Origin: JBMCWH01 sp048621635
GTDB lineage: Bacteria; Patescibacteriota; WWE3; JAUXAW01; JAYEID01
Direction: 5' to 3'
Length of the DNA stretch: 9,076 bases
Assembly: GCA_048621635.1 (NCBI GenBank)
Contig: JBMCWH010000020.1
Coordinates: 1 to 9,076, forward strand
This document shows, in pieces, positions 4,073 to 9,076 of this stretch. The position numbers and the translations under genes were made by a program. Under the pieces are notes generated by a model. That model was given only the letters and a program-made list of their open reading frames with translations. It did no database searches and was not told the origin of the DNA. Each line of letters begins with the position of its first letter. Positions within the stretch are counted from its first letter, which is position 1.

Positions 4073-6637
4073 ATGGCGCAAGAAAAACAGCAAGGTTTAA
4101 ATAAGGAAGAAGTTCTGGAAAAGCTGAAGGAGTTGGAATTTGAGACTCCGATGATGCAGCAGTATTTGGAAATTAAGAAAAAGTATCCTGACTGCTTACT
4201 TCTGTTTCGTTTGGGTGATTTTTACGAGTTATTTTTGGACGATGCCAAGATTGGTGCCGAGATTTTAAATATTACTCTGACATCGCGAACAAGAGGTAGG
4301 GATGGGCGTGTTCCGATGTGTGGTATCCCTTACCATGCAGTGGATAGCTATCTAGGAAAAATAATCGCTGCTGGTTACAAGGCAGCTATTTGTGAACAGG
4401 TAGAAGATGCTTCGGAGACTAGTGGAATGGTTGACCGCGAAGTGGTACGGGTTGTTACTCCAGGAACTGTGCTTGATGATAAAAATTTGGAACAGAAGGA
4501 GAACAATTTTATTCTTGGTCTAGAAGTGGAAGGGGGGGAACTTGGTATTGCTTATGCGGATATAAGTACGGGAGAGTTGTACGTGCATCAATTAGAATTT
4601 GAAGACTTGGAAAAAACACTTGCTGGTGAGTTTTTACGCCTTACTCCTTCGGAAATTATTTCTTCCCATAAAAATTACAACCGTTCGGAAATTCTTCGTG
4701 CGCTAAGAGTTGTTCCCGAAACAAATATCTATCCTTTTGATGAATGGGAGCGGGCGGCTGGCCGTCATTCTAGAGTCCTTAAGGATCATTTTGATGTTGT
4801 CTCTTTAGAAGGTTTTGGTATTCAGCCCGATCAGCAGGAAATTGCTCTCAAAGCTGCGGCAGCGCTTCTTTCTTATTTACAAGAGACACAGAAAAGTACG
4901 CTGCGCCACATTAAAAAGATAACACCCTATTGGGGAGACAGGTATATGCGTTTGGATGCTTCTACTGTTGCTAACTTAGAGCTTTTTAAAACTTTACGGG
5001 GAAATACGGGTGGAGGTGTGCTTCTAGATGTTGTGGACCACACGAGGACAGCTCCTGGTGGACGGATGTTAAGGCAATGGTTACTGCGTCCTTTGCGGGA
5101 AAAGTCTTTGTTAGAGAGTCGCTTAGATTCAGTTGAGATTTTATTAAATGAACCAACGGAAAGGGAAAAACTCCAGGAACTTTTAGCAGAAGTTCTTGAT
5201 TTAGAAAGACTGATCTCTCGAACAGCAGTAGGTACGGCTAATCCGCGCGATTTGGCTGGATTGAAAAATTCTTTGAACCAAGTAAAGAAAATACGTGCTT
5301 ATTTAGTTGAACAAGTTCCTGGATTGGAATCTATTTTAACCTCTTCTTTACTGAAGCAAGTCATCCCTTTAGTTGACTTGTTAGAGGAAAAACTAAAGAA
5401 AGACCCACCGGCAACATTAGCTGATGGCGGATATATTGCAGAAGGAGTTGACGAGCATTTGGATGAATTAAGAGATATTTATTATGGAAGTAAAGAATGG
5501 ATGGACGAGTTTGAACAGGAGCAAAGGGAAAAGACAGGCATTGAAAAATTGAAAGTTGACCGTAACAAGGTTTACGGATTTTATATCGAAGTGAGCAAAG
5601 CAAAAGCTGATCGAGTTCCACCGGAATACATTAACAAGCAGACCTTAGTTAATTCTGAGCGCTATATTGTTCCGGAATTAAAGCAAAGAGAGGAAGCTGC
5701 TTTACAAGCTGAAGAAGAAATTAAAAGCTTAGAACGGGAAATTTTTTCTAACCTATTGAATCAAGTGGTTGATTTTGCGGAAAGTGTGCAAAATGTTGCG
5801 GAGCGGGTTGGTCGCTTGGATTGCTTTTGTAGTTTAGCTGAGGTGGCACAAAATAATCGTTACACTCGCCCTTTGCTTACAGAAGGGAGGAGTTTTGAAA
5901 TCAAGCAAGGGCGGCATCCAGTTATTGAGTCTTTACAAGATGAGCCTTTTGTTCCTAACGATGCCTATTTAGGAAGTCAAGAAGACAGAATGCTTTTGAT
6001 TACTGGACCTAATATGTCTGGTAAATCTACTTATCTACGGCAAGTAGCCTTAATTACATTACTTGCTCAAATAGGCAGCTTTGTACCTGCGGATGAAGCA
6101 AAAATCCCGCTCCGCGACCAAATATTTACCCGAGTGGGAGCTTCGGACAATATTAGCCTGGGCCAGAGTACTTTCCTGGTAGAGATGATGGAGACAGCGA
6201 ATATTTTGCATCATTGTACTAGAGATAGTTTAATAATTTTTGATGAAATTGGCAGAGGTACGAGTACTTTTGATGGGATGAGTATTGCTTGGGCAGTTTT
6301 GGAATACATGGTGAAAAAAAAGGAAAAAACAGCCATGACTTTGTTTGCTACTCATTATCATGAACTTACTGCCTTAGGAGAAAAATATCCGGAGTTAAAA
6401 AACCTCCAGGTAGCAGTTAAGAGAGAGGAGGACGAGATTGTCTTTTTACACAAAGTTGTTCCGGGCAGTGCATGGCAGAGTTACGGTGTGGAGGTGGCCC
6501 GTTTAGCTGGACTCCCCTCCCCTGTGGTCACGAGGGCAAAGAAAATTTTACAACGAATAAAGAAGAACCAAGAGGGGGTTTCTACCCGGGGAAGCAATGA
6601 CGATGAGAAGCAGATACGGTTACTGGATAGCAAATAA
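4073..6637 (+). CDS. mutS: DNA mismatch repair protein MutS
   Basis: This 854-residue protein is a full MutS1-type mismatch sensor. It binds mispaired or looped DNA as a dimer and, after ATP binding, recruits MutL. The N-terminal mismatch-binding domain carries the wedge Phe-x-Glu in GDFYELF (F50, E52), which separates it from MutS2. Connector, lever and clamp regions follow. The ABC-type ATPase has Walker A GPNMSGKST (645-653), the STFLVEMME signature region, Walker B IIFDEIGRG (D724, E725) and the ATHYHEL motif. The dimerising helix-turn-helix (VARLAGLPSPVVTRAKK) is present. The protein then ends with a short linker and QIRLL (847-851), resembling the clamp-binding pentapeptide of other MutS proteins, without the roughly 50-residue tetramerisation domain of E. 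coli MutS. The start is fixed by the promoter 11 bases upstream. mutL follows after a terminator. Confidence 0.98.
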   Translation: MAQEKQQGLNKEEVLEKLKELEFETPMMQQYLEIKKKYPDCLLLFRLGDFYELFLDDAKIGAEILNITLTSRTRGRDGRVPMCGIPYHAVDSYLGKIIAAGYKAAICEQVEDASETSGMVDREVVRVVTPGTVLDDKNLEQKENNFILGLEVEGGELGIAYADISTGELYVHQLEFEDLEKTLAGEFLRLTPSEIISSHKNYNRSEILRALRVVPETNIYPFDEWERAAGRHSRVLKDHFDVVSLEGFGIQPDQQEIALKAAAALLSYLQETQKSTLRHIKKITPYWGDRYMRLDASTVANLELFKTLRGNTGGGVLLDVVDHTRTAPGGRMLRQWLLRPLREKSLLESRLDSVEILLNEPTEREKLQELLAEVLDLERLISRTAVGTANPRDLAGLKNSLNQVKKIRAYLVEQVPGLESILTSSLLKQVIPLVDLLEEKLKKDPPATLADGGYIAEGVDEHLDELRDIYYGSKEWMDEFEQEQREKTGIEKLKVDRNKVYGFYIEVSKAKADRVPPEYINKQTLVNSERYIVPELKQREEAALQAEEEIKSLEREIFSNLLNQVVDFAESVQNVAERVGRLDCFCSLAEVAQNNRYTRPLLTEGRSFEIKQGRHPVIESLQDEPFVPNDAYLGSQEDRMLLITGPNMSGKSTYLRQVALITLLAQIGSFVPADEAKIPLRDQIFTRVGASDNISLGQSTFLVEMMETANILHHCTRDSLIIFDEIGRGTSTFDGMSIAWAVLEYMVKKKEKTAMTLFATHYHELTALGEKYPELKNLQVAVKREEDEIVFLHKVVPGSAWQSYGVEVARLAGLPSPVVTRAKKILQRIKKNQEGVSTRGSNDDEKQIRLLDSK

Positions 6638-6648
6638 AGGAGGCTGTG

Positions 6649-6683
6649 ATTCTAAACCTTCAAGGTTTAGAATTTTTAATTTT
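6649..6683 (+). terminator. Intrinsic terminator between mutS and mutL
   Basis: A perfect 12-base inverted repeat (6649-6660 with 6662-6673, one central base) gives an ATTCTAAACC/GGTTTAGAAT stem with a realistic TTCAA loop. It is followed by TTTTTAATTTT. It begins 12 bases after the mutS stop and should separate mutS from mutL transcription. Confidence 0.85.
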
Positions 6684-6690
6684 CTCTAGG

Positions 6691-6699
6691 TGCTATAAT
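6691..6699 (+). promoter_or_regulatory. Extended -10 promoter of mutL
   Basis: TGC-TATAAT is a perfect TGn extended -10, ending 14 bases before the ATG at 6714. The predicted leader is about seven bases, without a Shine-Dalgarno site. The position of the -35 is taken up by the upstream terminator's T tract. Confidence 0.7.
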
Positions 6700-6713
6700 G
6701 AGTCTCTATAGTA

Positions 6714-8492
6714 ATGTCCAGAATAAAAGTTCTTTCGTCTAATTTGATAGACAAAATTGCCGCTGGGGAAGTAGTGGAAAGACCAGCGTCTGTCGTCAAA
6801 GAATTGGTGGAGAATTCATTGGATGCTGGTGCTGATTTCTTAGAAATAAGTATAGAGGACGGTGGCAAGAAGAGTATTACTGTTCGTGATAATGGGATCG
6901 GCATGAGTACTGCCGATGCTAAGTTGGCAGTTAAACGCCACGCGACGAGTAAGATTAGTTCTGCAGATGATCTTAATTCTCTAGCTACCTACGGATTTCG
7001 TGGTGAAGCTCTTTCTAGTATTGCGGGTGTTTCTAAGTTTAGGTTACAGACTTCGCAACAAGACGCTGTAGAAGGGACGGAAATTGAAGTAATAGGTGGT
7101 GAGACGGCCGAAGTTCACACTTGTGCCCACCCTCCAGGCACAACAGTTATTGTAGAAGATTTATTTTTTAATTTACCTGCGCGCCGAAAATTTTTAAAAA
7201 CAGCAAGAACTGAGTTTGGACATGTACGTAAGCAAGTGCAAGCAGCTGCTTTGGGAGCCCCGCAAGCTGGGTTTTTGTTACAGCACAATAATAGGAAGGT
7301 GATTAATGTACCGAAAGAGCGGACTTGGCGAGAGCGGTTAGAAAATTTAGTAGACTGGAACTTGGAAAAATTTGCCTCTCTGGATTTGGATTCTCCCTAT
7401 CTTAGTTTGCAAGGTTTAATTGGACTTCCTGAGGTTTCGCGGAAGAATCGGCCTGAACAGTTTTTGTTTGTGAACAATAGATTTCTTCAAAATAGGACAA
7501 TTTCTGGTGCGTTGTACAATGCTTACCAAGAAATTGTTCCAAAAGGGATTCATCCCCCTTACTTTTTATTACTGGAGGTTCGCAAAGATTTGGTAGATGT
7601 TAATGTACACCCGCGTAAAGAAGAGATTAAATTTTCCTCTCCCTCAACTGTTTATGATGCAGTATCCAATGCTGTTAGTGAGGCGCTTAACCGTAGTGCA
7701 GATTCCGTTTCCGGACTGAGTGTTTCACAATCCTTGGAAGAATCAGCAGAACAAAGTGAAACAAATCTTTCCCCAAACGGGAGAAAATCTTCTTCGTTCC
7801 AGAAAAGACTTTCCTATTCTGAATTTTCTGAATCAAAACGAAAAGCTCCATCTGTTCGTGATTGGGAATCATTTTATGAACAAGTAGAAAAAGGCGAGGA
7901 AACAGAAAATATTTGGCAGATTGCGCAACTTTACCTTGTTTTTCCTCTGGAAAATGGTTTAGTTGTTTATGATCAGCATGCTGCTGAGGAGAGGATATTA
8001 TTTGAGCAATTTTTGGCGAATTACAAGAACAAAAGGGAGAATGCTGATATGCAGCAGATGTTGTTTTCCGAGAAGATAACTCCTAATGAGCGTGATTATA
8101 GTGTTCTAAAAGAGAACCAAAAAATTTTGGAAAAAGTGGGGTTTGAGCTTGAATTTAATGACGGGGAACTGAATATAACTGCTGTTCCTGTTAGGCTGCA
8201 AGAGCGGGATGTTGGCGAAATTTTGCGAAATTTTGCTGATGACCTTTCGAATGAAAGCCAAAAGATAGATATAAGAGATGTGGGGTTAGATATCCAAATT
8301 TTACGAAGTCTTGCTTATTTGGCATGCCGCAGTGCGGTTAAACAAGGGGACCGTCTTGATATTAGGGAACGCGAACATATTGTTAGAGAGCTTGATTCTT
8401 TAGGTTCAAAAGGATTAACTTGTCCGCATGGTAGGCCGACTAAAATCAAACTTAGTTTGGATGAATTTGCACGACGGTTTCACAGAAAGTAA
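6714..8492 (+). CDS. mutL: DNA mismatch repair protein MutL with endonuclease motifs
   Basis: This 592-residue protein is a full-length MutL. The N-terminal GHKL ATPase shows KIAAGEVVERPASVVKELVE with the general-base glutamate E30 and Mg-binding N34, then DNGIGM, RHATSKI and the ATP-lid YGFRGEALSSI. A Ser/Glu-rich linker (about 335-395) leads to the C-terminal dimerisation domain. That domain contains the nuclease motif DQHA-AE-E-RILF-E (D420 to E431), ACR (537-539) and CPHGRPT (570-576), and the final helix ends in FARRF. These mark the metal-dependent nicking MutL of bacteria without MutH. QQMLF (447-451) fits a sliding-clamp-binding consensus and lies where such motifs occur in MutL; this is an inference. 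The start is fixed by the promoter and by the conserved N-terminus. It is predicted to work with the adjacent MutS. Confidence 0.98.
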   Translation: MSRIKVLSSNLIDKIAAGEVVERPASVVKELVENSLDAGADFLEISIEDGGKKSITVRDNGIGMSTADAKLAVKRHATSKISSADDLNSLATYGFRGEALSSIAGVSKFRLQTSQQDAVEGTEIEVIGGETAEVHTCAHPPGTTVIVEDLFFNLPARRKFLKTARTEFGHVRKQVQAAALGAPQAGFLLQHNNRKVINVPKERTWRERLENLVDWNLEKFASLDLDSPYLSLQGLIGLPEVSRKNRPEQFLFVNNRFLQNRTISGALYNAYQEIVPKGIHPPYFLLLEVRKDLVDVNVHPRKEEIKFSSPSTVYDAVSNAVSEALNRSADSVSGLSVSQSLEESAEQSETNLSPNGRKSSSFQKRLSYSEFSESKRKAPSVRDWESFYEQVEKGEETENIWQIAQLYLVFPLENGLVVYDQHAAEERILFEQFLANYKNKRENADMQQMLFSEKITPNERDYSVLKENQKILEKVGFELEFNDGELNITAVPVRLQERDVGEILRNFADDLSNESQKIDIRDVGLDIQILRSLAYLACRSAVKQGDRLDIREREHIVRELDSLGSKGLTCPHGRPTKIKLSLDEFARRFHRK

Positions 8493-8563
8493 ATTTACAG
8501 TTGTGAGATGAAGAAGGTCGCAGCTGGTGGGTAAGTTTTATTGAGCTTGAGTTTTTTTCCTTC

Positions 8564-8591
8564 TTGAAAATTTATTTTCTTCTGTTAATAT
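8564..8591 (+). promoter_or_regulatory. Promoter of the SurA_N/PrsA-like gene
   Basis: TTGAAA (8564-8569), a 16-base spacer and TAATAT (8586-8591) preceded by TGT form a -35 plus extended -10 promoter. The -10 ends 10 bases before the ATG at 8602, so the leader is about four bases with no Shine-Dalgarno site. Confidence 0.6.
8566..8579. repeat. Palindrome GAAAAT-TT-ATTTTC over the -35
   Basis: A 14-base palindrome overlaps the -35 hexamer and the spacer of the promoter at 8564-8591. It is a possible operator, but AT-rich palindromes of this size arise readily by chance. Confidence 0.2.
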
Positions 8592-8601
8592 TACATACGT
8601 T

Positions 8602-9076
8602 ATGTCAGAAAATACTGAAAATATTTCTAATACACAGCCTTCTTCCCCTTCCCCTACTTTTCTTTCTTCTGTAATTGGAATTATTAAAAATAATTCCCGT
8701 CTTATTTTTGTCGTGCTGGTGGTAAGTTTAATAGGTATGCTTGTTTATCGGTTTAAAGGCCAAGTCGTGGTTGCTACTGTAAATGGGAAGCCTATTTTTC
8801 GTTGGGAGCTAGTTAATCAGTTGGAGAAACAATCAGGAAGTACAGCTTTGGATAACATGATAACTGAAAAATTAGTTGCACAAGAAGCTCGCAAGGAGGG
8901 GCTATCTGTTGATTCGCAGGAGGTAGGAGAAGAAATTTCTACTATTGAGGAACAGCTTTCTTCTCAGGGTCAATCTCTCGGCCAGCTTTTGGAACTTCAA
9001 GGAATGACAAGAAGTGATCTAAGAGAACAAGTGACGATTCAAATGTTGGTGGAGAAACTGGTTGAAGATGAGGTAG
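8602..9076 (+). CDS. Membrane-anchored SurA_N/PrsA-like protein, N-terminal part
   Basis: The first 158 residues are present and the gene runs off the right edge. A Ser/Thr/Pro-rich cytoplasmic head (1-30) is followed by one transmembrane helix (about 33-49, LIFVVLVVSLIGMLVYR). An extracytoplasmic segment begins VATVNGKPIFRWEL, continues with an LDNMITEKLVAQEARKEG helix and a long charged region, and ends in MTRSDLREQVTIQMLVEKL. This is the typical layout of the SurA/PrsA N-terminal chaperone domain, which holds unfolded exported proteins and is often fused to a parvulin peptidyl-prolyl isomerase domain. Whether that domain is present lies beyond the window. No lipobox cysteine is seen, so it is anchored by the helix rather than by lipid. 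The start is supported by the promoter 10 bases upstream. Confidence 0.83.
   Translation, partial: MSENTENISNTQPSSPSPTFLSSVIGIIKNNSRLIFVVLVVSLIGMLVYRFKGQVVVATVNGKPIFRWELVNQLEKQSGSTALDNMITEKLVAQEARKEGLSVDSQEVGEEISTIEEQLSSQGQSLGQLLELQGMTRSDLREQVTIQMLVEKLVEDEV

Noticed and set aside
3778..4104. A plus-strand frame of 108 codons encoding a hydrophobic, membrane-like protein across the spacer upstream of mutS.
   Set aside because: It overlaps the 5' part of the minus-strand coiled-coil gene and the start of mutS, contains the mutS promoter, and has no ribosome-binding site. T-rich DNA gives hydrophobic codons by default.
6638..6648. A perfect AGGAGG right after the mutS stop, followed by a GTG opening a 20-codon frame.
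   Set aside because: The spacing to the GTG is only two bases, the frame runs through the terminator hairpin and the mutL promoter, and the peptide has no recognisable character.
8508..8534. An eight-codon frame (MKKVAAGG) after mutL, as a leader peptide or attenuator.
   Set aside because: It has no ribosome site or promoter of its own and no alternative hairpins to control; it lies upstream of the promoter of the next gene.
8493..8563. A terminator after mutL, suggested by the T run near 8552-8558.
   Set aside because: I could not find a stable GC-containing stem directly before the T run.
1..9076. CRISPR array, tRNA genes, insertion sequence, toxin-antitoxin or defence cassette.
   Set aside because: No regularly spaced repeats, tRNA T-loop with flanking stems, transposase motifs or recognisable defence domains were seen on either strand.

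Overview
This is an AT-rich bacterial window using the standard genetic code. It encodes short, streamlined proteins, and most of its genes appear to be transcribed from promoters sitting almost on top of the start codon. The combination of leaderless-looking transcripts, a membrane-anchored SurA_N/PrsA-like protein, small orphan membrane proteins and a Glu/Gln-rich coiled-coil orphan suggests a Patescibacteria/CPR-type genome or another poorly sampled lineage. That is an inference from style: there is no rRNA or other phylogenetic marker here, and no sequence search was run.

Layout. Positions 1-244 hold a possible minus-strand gene running off the left edge (1-150) and the promoter of a metallo-beta-lactamase (MBL) fold hydrolase (245-844, +). 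A possible 22-residue membrane peptide (851-919, -) follows, then a strong hairpin terminator (969-1006). A second, different MBL-fold hydrolase (1005-1712, -) converges on that terminator. Divergent from it lie a 72-residue two-helix membrane protein (1896-2114, +) and a PHP-family metal-dependent phosphoesterase (2207-3049, +). The latter ends in a second copy of the same hairpin terminator (3065-3101). A Glu/Gln-rich orphan protein (3167-3850, -) is divergent from mutS.

The right half is a mismatch-repair block: mutS (4073-6637) and mutL (6714-8492), both +, separated by an intrinsic terminator and a new promoter. They are therefore adjacent but probably separate transcription units. MutL carries the complete endonuclease motif set (DQHA-x2-E-x4-E, ACR, CPHGRP), so this is the MutL-nicking type of repair. 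MutS keeps the mismatch-wedge Phe-x-Glu motif and the Walker sites, but stops directly after a putative sliding-clamp-binding peptide. At the right edge a SurA_N/PrsA-like secretion chaperone (8602 onward, +) is cut off by the window end.

Intergenic stretches are all under 300 bases: 845-968, 1713-1895, 2115-2206, 3050-3166, 3851-4072, 6638-6713 and 8493-8601. What I can see in them is promoters, terminators and a few inverted repeats. In 8493-8563 I see no convincing terminator hairpin despite a T run. I found no tRNA, rRNA, CRISPR array, insertion sequence or obvious defence system. The least conventional signals are the near-uniform leaderless promoter architecture, the duplicated covarying terminator, the two orphan or unannotated proteins, and a heptamer shared by inverted repeats at two promoters.
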